The notes under the pieces: generated by a model
What the model was told of the DNA's origin: nothing
What the model saw: only the letters and a program-made list of their open reading frames with translations
The model's database searches: none
From: Bin80 sp965261255
Lineage (GTDB): Bacteria > Bacteroidota > Rhodothermia > Rhodothermales > Bin80
Assembly (NCBI GenBank): GCA_965261255.1
Contig: CBDHCQ010000004.1
Span: 1,178,001-1,242,000, forward strand
Direction: 5' to 3'
Length of the DNA: 64,000 nt
In this document: positions 47,001 to 53,859 of the stretch, piece by piece
How positions within the stretch are numbered: the stretch's first letter is position 1
How the letters are laid out: each line of letters begins with the position of its first letter
Made by a program: the position numbers and the translations under genes

Positions 47001-48329
47001 TGGCCCGTCGTACCCTTGCAGAATAATGTGGGCATTCGTTCCTGACCAACCGAACCCGCTGACGCCCGCATAGGGTGGTTTTCCAGAATTGTGTGGCCAG
47101 TCATTTTTTTCGGCGGTCACCTTAATCGGAAGTTCCTCCCAGGGTAACGCCGAGTTCGGTTTGCTGAAGTGAAGGTGCTCAGGGATGCATCTCTTATTCA
47201 TGGCGAGAATCACCTTGATAACCCCTGCTACACCAGCTGCAGTCTCGAGATGCCCGATATTTGTTTTGACAGAGCCGATTAGTAGTGGCTGATCGGCAGC
47301 TCGCTCCGGGCCATATACATTTCCTATGGCCCGCAATTCAATGGGGTCACCGACACTTGTACCAGTTCCGTGGGTTTCCAGATAGTCAATCTGAGCAGGG
47401 TCAAGGTTTGCCCGCTTCAGGGCGGCCTTGATTACACGTTCCTGTGAGATTCCGTTGGGGACGGTTAATCCAGAACTGGCACCGTCCTGATTCAATGCGG
47501 TAGACCGGATAACGCCCCATATTCGATCTCTGTCTGCTTCAGCTTCGGCTAGCCGCTTCAGAACAACAATTCCACACCCTTCCCCCCGTACATATCCGTT
47601 CGCCGCTTCGTCAAAGGTTGCGCAGCGTCCATCGGGAGATAGCATCCCAGCGTTGGCACGCAACTCCATAGACATCCCGGACAGGACCATATTGACCCCT
47701 CCTGCCAGCGCTATATCTGATTCTCCTCGTAGCAGGCCAGACACCGCCTGGTGAATTGCAACCAGTGATGACGAGCACGCCGTGTCAATCGAAACCGCGG
47801 GTCCTTGTAATCCAAGTGCAAAGGAAACCCGTCCGCTGGCTGTATTTGGTGCGTTCCCGGTCGCCGCATAGAGACTTGAAGCCGGGTCTGCAGTCTCAAC
47901 ATCAATTGCATCCCGGACTAGGTCATAGTATTGGCCGGAACTGACCCCGGTATAGACACCGGTGCGGCTGCCTCGAAGGGTCTCCGGGGCAATCCCCGCG
48001 TCCTCAAGAGCATACCAGCATGTTTCCAGCATCAACCGTTGCTGGGGGTCTAGAAATTGTGCTTCAACTGGAGAGAGGCGAAAAAAAGCTGCATCAAACA
48101 GGTCTACCTCGTCAAGATATGCCCCAAAACGGCAGGCGGGTTTCGGATCGGGGCCAACAGCGAGTTTCCCTATTCGCCCAACGCCGGATCCCGGCTCTCC
48201 CTGTATGACTGCGTTCGTGCCGGTTTCAAGCAGTTGCCAAAAAGCAGCAAGATCGGGTGCGCCGGGAAAGCGGCAGGCCATCCCCACGATTGCGATGGGG
48301 TCCTTAGGATGATGTTTTGCGATCATCAT
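38022..48329 (-). CDS. type I polyketide synthase, KS-AT-DH-MT-ER-KR-ACP-KS-AT0
   Basis: 3435 aa. Approximate residues: KS1 10-435 (DTACSSS Cys near 181, HGTGTSVGDP, NIGHLE); AT1 575-880 (GHSVGE near 664; AFHS near 771, the malonyl-CoA type); DH 955-1250 (HKVFDQILAP, LLLDGCFQ); C-methyltransferase 1400-1700 (IIEVGAGTGSATAV); ER 1900-2200 (HAGSGGVGLAA); KR 2220-2420 (LITGGLGGIG; GQANHAAANAFLD with His at the usual Tyr place); ACP 2495-2570 (DLGMDSLMAVEL). KS2 lies at 2590-3010 (Cys in MTCASS near 2760, HATGS, NIGHLE). A degenerate AT-like domain at 3150-3420 has GVGPGE instead of GHSxGE. The first seven domains equal a complete highly reducing, methylating module. No second ACP, thioesterase or reductase follows. 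Probable product: a reduced methyl-branched chain or fatty acid. Sup-type synthases of sponge symbionts are the closest remembered comparison. Confidence 0.95.
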   Translation of the reverse strand: MMIAKHHPKDPIAIVGMACRFPGAPDLAAFWQLLETGTNAVIQGEPGSGVGRIGKLAVGPDPKPACRFGAYLDEVDLFDAAFFRLSPVEAQFLDPQQRLMLETCWYALEDAGIAPETLRGSRTGVYTGVSSGQYYDLVRDAIDVETADPASSLYAATGNAPNTASGRVSFALGLQGPAVSIDTACSSSLVAIHQAVSGLLRGESDIALAGGVNMVLSGMSMELRANAGMLSPDGRCATFDEAANGYVRGEGCGIVVLKRLAEAEADRDRIWGVIRSTALNQDGASSGLTVPNGISQERVIKAALKRANLDPAQIDYLETHGTGTSVGDPIELRAIGNVYGPERAADQPLLIGSVKTNIGHLETAAGVAGVIKVILAMNKRCIPEHLHFSKPNSALPWEELPIKVTAEKNDWPHNSGKPPYAGVSGFGWSGTNAHIILQGYDGPGLKAEHADLDENVVGLPRRVAVTLPKSIVRDPSDQPELPERKLRILPLSGKSDRALVDAAKQYRSWLNKHNGQPNSDTAQSLLSNMAWTASTGRSHFSHRAGLVYDDLARLREQLDALIAAGKGSDPYRPEKIGFLFTGQGSQWIGMGRDLYETEPVARAVLDRCNEVVQSERNTSLLDVIFGRSSEDLYNTIWAQPAIYAIECAIAELWISLGVRPQMVMGHSVGEFAAAHIAGVFSLEDGLQIMMRRSEILSSLPEAGAMAAIFAPVSEVKSAVRDQNGQSQSERLGIAATNGAHQVISGSVNAVQHVAKQFESRNVRVSFLRTDQAFHSPLVAPRLDALEKLFEEIEIAAPSVQFISNVTGQAAIPNMILDGSYWRRHAREAVAFSRGVQMFATQGVDLVIEVGPHAVLGPMLSLAWPEPGKNVPSNAAPPRVLSSLRRPPKDGPDSADQFEYGFLASVANAYEAGVNLSFEGLFAGETRNRISIPGYPFQREHHWVDAPKRRKRDAGHPLLGERHESASGEIFFETELFPSDPTWLQDHKVFDQILAPGALYGALAVAASHSENGGGIVQDLQFHTPMIFSGKSSDDGNDHDTGRKVQTVVRPSEKSLQLQILSKDAEDAEWTVHAECSVSIGPNGSQAPQNISLDQLRNAMSPGNIAAFYRDKANVGIGFGPAFHTVQAIWVGEGEAMGEIVLPEKNALSNANLHPLLLDGCFQVMSAARQSIPEQEEVTYLPFGCDRLWFPAQLPNRVVCHVQMNEAAEEANESSGTPAEILSAELRVYDTSGALLGGLNGYIVKRATREALLSAVDDIDDLLYEISWRDNPLISTVLPADFFPSSRTVAESSGLLSDYLAEEGVPAQERTALLDDLERWASSRALQTLEELGWQREHGEVVEPEVLREHLGVLSDHSRVFRQMLNMLAKSGILEEIKDSFVVRIASGETLPDELPMDLEAFADEMAARYPHGATEIGLFRRCGPALGAVLRGQENPLMLLFSSGDPTPGDLYTKAPVARAANRIMKETVRSLMNGLPADRRLRIIEVGAGTGSATAVILPELPEGRFDYVYTDISVGFFAEAEKRFEDAAASIEYVPLNIENDPATQGFELHSFDLLIASNVLHATRYLDETLGYCLDLLAPSGQLIALENLRGWGWMDLTFGQLDGWWRFADSYRTDHVMASPAVWRRALGDAGFGEVEVLGIEEPDLTGRQEKGVIIAQAPTVIQERAGVWILVGDRNGVAQDLAEDLFQRHQTVLLVEAGEAYPKAPAPEFNEPGVIRVTADIHRRESWETLLRGMPKDLPLKGIAHLIALDGESPDVSAEEIAQNTRRIVESALALVQAVIDTNVVPAKGIWFITRGAQVLEREFTGQLAGAALWGFGKGVVRELAHLQTRMIDLDPGECAPAPDLVAELLNPDHENHIAYRSGRRNVARVVRENVGSERLSFSDNSAWVLTPDPHGLIENLDVKTLPDRDLEPNEVRVAVKACGMNYWDVFRSLGFIQEDDLGREMCGDVLEVGADVSRVSVGDYIVGLGFGAFASEIVTHEELVAPAPAGFSASELATMPCAFVSAALSYELSGLEAGDRVLIHAGSGGVGLAAIQLARAAGGEVFTTASAPKQGYLRSLGVKHVYNSRETRFGEEILEATNGEGVDVVLNSLTSEGFIDASLSCLAKGGRFVELARRDILSEEEMAAVRPDVRYGILELDRLKKTDPAQVGKVLRNLVRRFDSGDLKPLIHSRWPIAETGDALRFMRSARHLGKIVLTKSALAQGSFRRDRSYLITGGLGGIGCAVANWLADHGANVIVLNGRRPPGKEAQRVIDALQARDITVQVALADVTDPVAMDKMLADIRQELPPLAGVIHSVGVLSDGELGSQSWKRFQKVLWPKMIGAWHLHRATADCDLDMFLLFSSRVGVMGNPGQANHAAANAFLDQLAAHRRAVGLPGQAIAWGAWSEIGEAAEQKERIEERLAALGSRWFTPQQGIKALDELVRTDGTNPVVMSMDWGVYQEAIQDRPAFLEDLLEDASDEESDSTVLLEDPLSLLRGMPATEHKDLLVSFLQQELQAVLRLPNAPSPTVGFFDLGMDSLMAVELRNRLNRAFADEYVASNTVVFDYPDINTLAAHLADELGSLGPAPAPLQLVAQQRQPVAQSDEDGIAVIGMACRFPGAPDIEAFWELLESGGNTVSDGRADPGPWEGVMGNPSAEDPVLRRGSFLDGLDQFDAEFFKIRPVEARIMDPRQRILLETSWNAIEDAAIDPDSLKSSRTGIYVGMGPSEYRDLLSGSGQEYNYLGTAASVAIGRIAFLLGLMGPAVPIDMTCASSLAAIHQAILGLRSGETNLALAGGVNVVLSPSTTRFMADYDLLSLNGNCRTFDAEADGFVRGEGCGIVMLKRLSDAVSDGDRIWGIIRGSAVNQSGATAALTVPNGKAQEQVLEDALTQSGISPSEVDFLEVHATGSPMGDPIELNSAASVYGRDRQADHPLLLGTVKTNIGHLESAAGVAGLIKVLLAMDRGVLPKHLHFDEPNPYVEWGQLPVQVTSENMDWPSRTNRPPRAGVSAFSISGANAHIVVEGHTQSRDATRNSPAGAPKSIPVPELKVDVDISDSENWDQRRVRMLPLSSKSDNALRELAERHIHWLNEHSTMQSAGISVEDLLADMAWTAATGRSHLSLRTGIVFDDEKSLRNGLVSVAETNGRLPVPEKSPKLAFLFNAKETLEVGMGAELYRTEPVVRAILDHCDQLLQGEIGVSLLDVMLGNSENLPDSKIWRVPALFALQCAQVALWESVGIHPDAVIGVGPGEIAAACAAGVLKLEDGLALAMRHAELVEANPRTEDTQTFLNEMSFAQPSTRIVSGMTGLQVNADMPMDAAYWARQARSRAALEKCFSTITEMEVTVVVEIGHEISVRPQVLSAWTESSIQADKKLAEMEPADSKTDPVTASSENFMRSVARLYEAGLDLDFSGLFAGEKRRRISLPSYPFQRRHFWFKNSAPSS

Positions 48330-48961
48330 TAGAAGCTATGTTTATTGGTAAATCTGGGGATGATTACGCCCAGATTACGAGATTCTGTGGTCCCCTTGAC
48401 TGTTCGCTAGCTCCGATCGTTGCCGAGGACGTGCATTTATCGATGTGCCTCTCGACAAACTGATTATAGGAGTTGGAGACGGAAGTTCAACGCGCAATTA
48501 GGTTGGAACAATCATCACAAACCCACACAGTAAAAGATACAAAAATAAGCGGATAGCATTCGAAATCCATGCCTAACTTATGGTCCCATTTCTAACCGTT
48601 ATTTCGAGGATACTTGCCTTCCCAATCGCGCGCACTCTCAGAGTCCAAAGCCAGATTTCAGTCATAAGTTTCATGCATTATTCAGTGCGCAAAAGTAGCG
48701 CTTGAGACTGATCTGTGTACACGACACCTGAACGCAAGAGAATAGATGGATTTTTGTCCCGAGTCGTCCGCGTTTTTCAGTTGAACTAAAACGATTAACT
48801 GCTTCTCTCGTGCGAGTAACGGCAATGGTTCCTTAAGATGGCGTGATGTTTTCGTTATTTTTTTGTCATGTATTCGTTATGTACTCGTTATGAATTCGTT
48901 GTGTATTCGTTGCATAATTGTTATATTGTCGTCTGATTGAACGCTACTACCAAAGACAAAG
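48330..48961. other. divergent intergenic region upstream of PKS and Cache gene
   Basis: 632 bases between the PKS start (minus) and the first Cache-protein gene (plus). Bases from about 48511 onward are homologous to 50970-51300, the upstream part of the tandem duplication. The 11-bp repeat array at 48846-48922 lies here, close to the Cache gene. No ORF of note. PKS promoter elements should be in the first 150 bases but were not identified. Confidence 0.5.
48846..48922 (+). repeat. array of seven 11-bp tandem units
   Basis: Units of exactly 11 bases with consensus atgtattcgtt: starts at 48846, 48857 (divergent), 48868, 48879, 48890, 48901 and 48912 (divergent). It ends 39 bases before the Cache-gene start. 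The 11-base period is about one helical turn. The homologous place in copy B (about 51290-51320) lacks the array. Confidence 0.8.
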
Positions 48962-50359
48962 ATGATTTATTTATTCAGCAGGAAATTATTGGTTACCGTG
49001 ATTTCAGTCATCCTTTTGGGCGCAGGTATAAGGTTTTCTGACTCAAACGCAGTCCAAGCACAAGTGCCTAAGGTTACCGCCGACGCAGTCGTGGGCGCCG
49101 ATGGCAAGATAAATGAAGATTCCCTGAAGGCTTTTGTTACATGGGCCACAGCGGTATCTGCGGAGATAACAGATATCACGGCAGGCAATGCTCTGCGAGC
49201 TGCAATTTATGATACCACCGGTGATTATAGATCTGGCGATAATATCTATCTCATGTACTTGACGGATCATAAGGGCACCATCATATTTCATCCTGGCAAT
49301 CGGAACTTAGAGAGTATAGCAGCACTTGAGGTTACCGACGATGATGGCAATGAAGTAATTAAGAATATGTTAGCTGCGGGCACAGACGAGGCAATGAGAG
49401 TAGAGTATTGTTGGAATGACCCGAATGACGATTCAGATAACGCTCCGGGTGCTACTTGCAAGCCCAGCTTTGCCATGCGTTACTTCGCGCCGACAATCAA
49501 CACCGAACTTGTTGTCGTTGGTGGGTACTACCAGGATTTGAGCGCTCTGGTAACACCGCTCCCTAATATTCCAGTGCCTGCCGTTACCGCTGCTGATGTG
49601 GTAGACGACGAATCCCTGAAGCAGTTTGTAGAAGGTGCGGCGCGGTGGTCCACTGAACTTTTTAATCAGGTGGGGTTTGCGGGGGTCCTTCACTGGAAAG
49701 TTGAGTTCAGAAGAGATGTTAAAGATGGAGGAGTCTTCAAGGACGGTCTGGTGTATCTGTACAGCATGACTCCCGACGGATTTGTTGTATTCCATGGACT
49801 GGATGCGTGGCGTGAAGGTCGGATAGTTATCAACAACCCTGATATCAGAGGTGATACCACTTTCGTACGGAGGATCATCCAAGAAGCCCAGTCGGGTGGA
49901 GGATTTGTGGACTATTATTGGGATAATCCCGACGATCCGAACGATGACCAGGAGGGAACCCTCAGGAGGGCTTACGGGACATCCATTATGCCGGACGGCA
50001 TACAGGGGGAATATATCCTCGCAGGTGCTTATTTCCCAAGCCTTACCACCTCAGTAGAGGGCACGACCACAGAGCTCCCGACAGAGTTCACACTCCATGG
50101 AAATTATCCGAACCCGTTCAATCCGTCAACACGGATACAGTTTGATCTTCCCCAGAGGGCACAGGTGGCGCTGCAAGTAATAGATTTATCGGGTCGCAAA
50201 GTGATTGAAATACCTGCACAGGCATTTGAAGCGGGTGCTAACCGTACGATTGAACTGAATGCGGGCCACCTCGCATCGGGGACCTATATGTATCGGGTGG
50301 TCGCGACAGGGTTGGAGACCAGGCACGAGAAGACTGGTCTCATGACGCTGGTGAAGTAG
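48962..50359 (+). CDS. secreted double-Cache protein with T9SS tail (copy A)
   Basis: 465 aa. A signal peptide (LLVTVISVILLGAGIRF to about AVQAQ) is followed by two Cache-type sensor folds. Cache 1 covers about 45-190: GDNIYLMYLTDHKGTIIFHP, VTDDDGNEVIKNML, RVEYCWNDPNDD, LVVVGGYYQDL. Cache 2 covers about 215-365: KDGLVYLYSMTPDGFVVFHG, FVRRIIQEAQSGGGFVDYYW, YILAGAYFPSL. The C-terminal 80 residues are a T9SS type A sorting domain (HGNYPNPFNPSTRIQFDLP). Cache domains normally sit outside the membrane in chemoreceptors and kinases. Here there is no membrane anchor or signalling domain, so the protein should be a surface-bound ligand-binding protein. Tandem paralogue at 51337. Confidence 0.85.
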   Translation: MIYLFSRKLLVTVISVILLGAGIRFSDSNAVQAQVPKVTADAVVGADGKINEDSLKAFVTWATAVSAEITDITAGNALRAAIYDTTGDYRSGDNIYLMYLTDHKGTIIFHPGNRNLESIAALEVTDDDGNEVIKNMLAAGTDEAMRVEYCWNDPNDDSDNAPGATCKPSFAMRYFAPTINTELVVVGGYYQDLSALVTPLPNIPVPAVTAADVVDDESLKQFVEGAARWSTELFNQVGFAGVLHWKVEFRRDVKDGGVFKDGLVYLYSMTPDGFVVFHGLDAWREGRIVINNPDIRGDTTFVRRIIQEAQSGGGFVDYYWDNPDDPNDDQEGTLRRAYGTSIMPDGIQGEYILAGAYFPSLTTSVEGTTTELPTEFTLHGNYPNPFNPSTRIQFDLPQRAQVALQVIDLSGRKVIEIPAQAFEAGANRTIELNAGHLASGTYMYRVVATGLETRHEKTGLMTLVK

Positions 50360-50602
50360 CACGGATCAAGCAACTCAGTTGCCCAGTGGTATCTAGGCGC
50401 TATTGTATAGAATGTGCGGAGCAGCTTTGCATCTGCAGGGAAAGTGACTGCCCTAATTCCGGGTGAGCATTCTCTACATGGACTGCAGGTGCTTGGAAAC
50501 CAGTGCTTGGCTGTCTCGCGACACGCGGAAAGCGCCACCGACAACAGAATATGCAGTCCTCCGAGTAGGTCTGACGTGGACAAATCAGAATCGACTGCCT
50601 GT

Positions 50603-50623
50603 CCAGAACTGAGGATGTTCTGG
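50603..50623. terminator. hairpin between convergent genes, copy A
   Basis: Perfect 7-bp stem ccagaac/gttctgg with a 7-base loop. It lies between the Cache gene and the convergent adenosyltransferase fragment. The matching hairpin in copy B (52978-52999) keeps the stem. It could serve as a bidirectional terminator; the following T-run is weak. Confidence 0.4.
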
Positions 50624-50651
50624 TTCTAAGCAGTTGACCTCTGTGTGGTAT

Positions 50652-50976
50652 TTATTCGCGTGTAGACGCGCTGTCGAGGAGGTCTCCAAATACGATAGTC
50701 ACAGGCGTTCCCCTCTGAATGTACAAGAGGTCCGCTGCGCTGCCGTGGTTAATGGCGATCTCAAGCAGGTCGCTGCTTCCGAACAGCATCAAAGGCTCAC
50801 TTACAGGTACATCGCTGTACGTATTGTGAATTCCCCGAATGATTCCGCTGCCCGCATAACCTTTGGTTTTGCATCCAGTTTGGCGCATTTCGTAGAGTGC
50901 ACGAGAAATAATTGTGATACGGTTACCAATGTGAGCAATATACACGATCCAGCCACGGATACCTTCCTCATCATCA
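50652..50976 (-). pseudogene. 3' fragment of SAM hydroxide adenosyltransferase gene
   Basis: The translated fragment (GYAGSGIIRGIHNTYSDVPV, SEPLMLFGSSDLLEIAIN, RGTPVTIVFGDLL) matches the last ~105 residues of the full gene at 53028-53849. It shows scattered substitutions and no internal stop. The frame is cut at the duplication joint near 50976, followed upstream by TGA. It lacks the N-terminal catalytic domain and so cannot be active. Confidence 0.85.
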
Positions 50977-51336
50977 CAAACTCACACAGCAGAGGATATA
51001 AAAATAAGTGGATAGTTTTCGCAATCCCCCGTAAAACTATCGTCCCACTTCTAACCGTTATCTCGGGAATACTAGCCTCCTCAATCCCGCGTACTCTCCA
51101 AATCGTGAGCCAGATCCCAATCGTGAGTAACATGCATTGCCAATTGTGGAGGAAGTGTACTTGGAGCTGATCTGGTTACACGATACATGAAGGCAAGGGA
51201 ATCGATTGATTTTTGTTCCGGACCGTCCATTTTTTTCGGTGGAATTGAAACGATCAATCGCTTTCCTCGCGGGAGTATTGCCGTGGTTCCTAGCCTATTC
51301 GCTATATTTCGGCCGGAACTAACTCAACCACAAAAG

Positions 51337-52734
51337 ATGATGCATTTAGTCAGCAGGAAATTACTAGTTACCGTGATTTCAGTCACTCTTTTAGGCACAG
51401 GTATAGGGCTATCTGAATCAAATGCAGTTCAAGCACAAGTGCCTAAGGTTACCGCCAAAGCAGTCGTGGGTGCGGATGGGCAAATAAATGAAGACTCTCT
51501 GAAGGCTTTTGTTACCTGGGCTACAGCAGTATCTGCCGAGATAACGGATTTTGCGGCGGGCAATGCTCTGCGAGCTGCAATTTATGATACGACCGGTGAT
51601 TATAGATCAGGTGATAATATTTATCTCATGTATTTGGCAGATAACGCTGGCACCGTCGTGTTCCATCCTGGTAATCGGGACGTAGAGGGTAAAGCAGCAC
51701 TTGAGGTTACCGATGATGAAGGCACTGAGGTAATTAAGAAGATGTTGGCTGCGGGTACAGACGAGGCAGTTAGAGTAGAGTATTGTTGGAATGACCCGAA
51801 TGATGATTCAGATAACGCTCCGGGTGCTACTTGCAAGCCCAGCTTTGCCATGCGTTACTTCGCGCCGACAATCAACATCGATCTTGTGGTCGTTGGTGGA
51901 TACTACCAGGATTTGAGTACGCTGTTGACGCCGCTTCCCAATATTCCATTGCCTGACGTTTCCGCTGCTGATGTAGTAGACGACGAAACCCTAAAGCAGT
52001 TTGTGGAAGGTTCGGTGCTGTGGTCTGCTCAACTTTTTGATTCGTTGGGGTTTGCGGGGGTCCTTCACTGGAGAACTGAGTTAAGAAAAGATGTCAAAGA
52101 TGGAGGATTCTTCAAGGATGGTCTAGTATATCTGTACAGCATGACTCCCGATGGGTATGTGGTATTTCATGGACTGGACGCGTGGCGCGAAGGTCGGATA
52201 GTCACCAACAACCCCGATATCAGAGGTGATACAACTTTCGTACGGAGGATCATTCAAGAAGCCCAATCTGGTGGAGGATTTGTAGACTATTACTGGGATA
52301 ATCCCGACGATCCGAACGATGACCAGGAAGGAACCCTCAGAAGGGCTTACGGGATATCTTTTTCGGTCGACAGCGTACCCGAGGAATTTATCTTCGCAGG
52401 TGCCTATTTCCCGAGCCTCGCCACCTCCGCAGAAGGTACAATCACAGAACTTCCGACAGAATTCACCCTTCATGGGAATTACCCGAACCCCTTCAATCCG
52501 TCAACTCGGATACAGTTTGATCTTCCTCAGAGGGCGCATGTGACGCTGCGGGTAATGGATTTATTGGGCCGTAGAGTGATTGAATTACCCGCGCAGGCGT
52601 TTGCAGCGGGCGCTAACCAGACGATTGAATTGAATGCGGGCCACCTCGCATCGGGGACCTATATGTATCGGATGATCGCGACAGGGTTGGAGAGCAGGCA
52701 CGAGAAGACTGGTCTCATGACGCTGGTGAAGTAG
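51337..52734 (+). CDS. secreted double-Cache protein with T9SS tail (copy B)
   Basis: 465 aa from MMHLVSRKLLVTVISVTLLG. This start aligns exactly with that of copy A, so the longer open frame from 51187 is not used. The architecture is the same as in copy A: signal peptide, Cache 1 (GDNIYLMYLADNAGTVVFHP, RVEYCWNDPNDD), Cache 2 (KDGLVYLYSMTPDGYVVFHG, FVRRIIQEAQSGGGF) and T9SS tail (HGNYPNPFNPSTRIQFDLP). Differences concentrate in the first Cache fold and around the second fold's start (WSAQLFDSLGFAGVLHWRTE), while the aspartate-rich end of each fold is kept. The upstream region lacks the 11-bp array of copy A, so expression may differ. Confidence 0.85.
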   Translation: MMHLVSRKLLVTVISVTLLGTGIGLSESNAVQAQVPKVTAKAVVGADGQINEDSLKAFVTWATAVSAEITDFAAGNALRAAIYDTTGDYRSGDNIYLMYLADNAGTVVFHPGNRDVEGKAALEVTDDEGTEVIKKMLAAGTDEAVRVEYCWNDPNDDSDNAPGATCKPSFAMRYFAPTINIDLVVVGGYYQDLSTLLTPLPNIPLPDVSAADVVDDETLKQFVEGSVLWSAQLFDSLGFAGVLHWRTELRKDVKDGGFFKDGLVYLYSMTPDGYVVFHGLDAWREGRIVTNNPDIRGDTTFVRRIIQEAQSGGGFVDYYWDNPDDPNDDQEGTLRRAYGISFSVDSVPEEFIFAGAYFPSLATSAEGTITELPTEFTLHGNYPNPFNPSTRIQFDLPQRAHVTLRVMDLLGRRVIELPAQAFAAGANQTIELNAGHLASGTYMYRMIATGLESRHEKTGLMTLVK

Positions 52735-52977
52735 CACAGATCAACCAGCTCAGCTGCCAAGTGGTATCCGGGCGCTTTTGTAAAGAATGAGCGGAGCAGC
52801 TTCGCATTTGCACGGAAAGAGACTGCCCAACCGACGGATGCGCATAACTTGCATGGACCACAGGTGCGTGAAAACCGGTGCTTGATTGGCTAGCAACAGG
52901 TAGAAAGCGCCACCGACAACAAAATATGCAGTCCTCCGAGTACGTCTGACGTGGACAAATAAGAATCGACCGCCTGT

Positions 52978-52999
52978 CCAGAACTGAGGATGATTCTGG
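52978..52999. terminator. hairpin between convergent genes, copy B
   Basis: Stem ccagaa/ttctgg with a 10-base loop, homologous to 50603-50623. It is placed between the Cache gene stop and the adenosyltransferase stop. Confidence 0.4.
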
Positions 53000-53027
53000 T
53001 TCTAAGCAGTTGACTTTTGTGCAGTAG

Positions 53028-53849
53028 TCATTCGCGTGAGGACGCACTCTCAAGGAGATCTCCAAATACTATGTTGACTGGCGTCCCCCTTTGAATATGC
53101 AGGAGATCCGCTGCGCTGCCTTGGTTAATGGCGATCTCGAGCAGGTCGCTGCTCCCGAACAGCATCAAAGGTTCACTTACGGGTACATCGTTGTACGTAT
53201 TGTGAATTCCCCGAATGATTCCGCTGCCCGCATACCCTTTGGTATTGCGTCCAGTTTGACGCTTTTCGAAGAGTGCACGAGAAATATTTGTGATACAGTT
53301 GCCAAAGTGGTCAATATATACGATCCAGCCACGGATACCTTCCTCATCATCAATCGGCAGTGCCCACTGCAAATGTTTTAATTTTGCACATGGGGAACCC
53401 AACTCTTCAAGTGGCACTCCGCTTGCCAGGCGTGCAGCTGAAGGGGCGAACAGATCTCTCCCGTGGAATGTAGACGATAAGGGGCCATCATTGGGCGCCT
53501 TCAGCTCAACCAATTGATCAGGGGTGTCGGTCTCAAGTAAGAGGGTGAACAAGCCATTATCCGGCCCCACGAAAAACTGATCGTTATGCCTCAAGGCTAC
53601 TGCTCGACGAGCAGTTCCAACTCCCGGGTCAACGACAACCAGATGAACGGTTCCTGCACTGAAGAATCTGATGACCTGACGCAGCACGAAGGCGGCTGCC
53701 GCGATATCAAATGCTTTTACTTCATGGGTAATGTCAATAAGCAGCAGATCAGAATTGATGCCAAGCATCATGCCCTTCATGGCACCGACGTACCCATCGC
53801 TGTTTCCAAAATCTGTGGTCAGGGTTATCGTGGAGTTACAGCTACCCAT
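53028..53849 (-). CDS. SAM hydroxide adenosyltransferase (DUF62 family)
   Basis: About 273 aa from MGSCNSTITLTTDFG, chosen because it clears the TonB-receptor stop by 10 bases and fits family starts; the frame is open to 53930. The family hydrolyses S-adenosyl-methionine to adenosine and methionine with hydroxide; relatives are the fluorinase and chlorinase. Signatures: ITLTTDFGNSDGYVGAMKG, LLLIDITHEVKAFDIAAAA, VVVDPGVGTARRAVAL, FVGPDNGLFTLLLE and FHGRDLFAPSAARLASG. The C-terminal beta domain reads VYIDHFGNCITNIS. The order with the upstream TonB receptor suggests an operon. Its end is duplicated as a fragment at 50652. Confidence 0.9.
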   Translation of the reverse strand: MGSCNSTITLTTDFGNSDGYVGAMKGMMLGINSDLLLIDITHEVKAFDIAAAAFVLRQVIRFFSAGTVHLVVVDPGVGTARRAVALRHNDQFFVGPDNGLFTLLLETDTPDQLVELKAPNDGPLSSTFHGRDLFAPSAARLASGVPLEELGSPCAKLKHLQWALPIDDEEGIRGWIVYIDHFGNCITNISRALFEKRQTGRNTKGYAGSGIIRGIHNTYNDVPVSEPLMLFGSSDLLEIAINQGSAADLLHIQRGTPVNIVFGDLLESASSRE

Positions 53850-53859
53850 TTGATCGGCA

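Larger units (their letters stand above)
48511..50976 (+). repeat. tandem segmental duplication, copy A (about 2.4 kb)
   Basis: Homologous along its length to 50970-53352. It includes an upstream region, a Cache/T9SS gene, an intergenic stretch of about 290 bases and the 3' end of an adenosyltransferase gene. The joint carries atcatca, which is also found at the start of copy A and at the matching site in the full gene (53345-53352). Confidence 0.85.
50970..53352 (+). repeat. tandem segmental duplication, copy B (about 2.4 kb)
   Basis: Second copy of the segment at 48511-50976, in direct orientation. Its right end passes without a break into the intact adenosyltransferase gene, so this copy carries the original right junction and copy A the truncated gene end. 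Confidence 0.85.

Noticed and set aside
50801..51133. 110-codon minus-strand frame across the duplication joint
   Set aside because: It runs out of frame through the adenosyltransferase fragment; the homologous frame is the one listed as a pseudogene.
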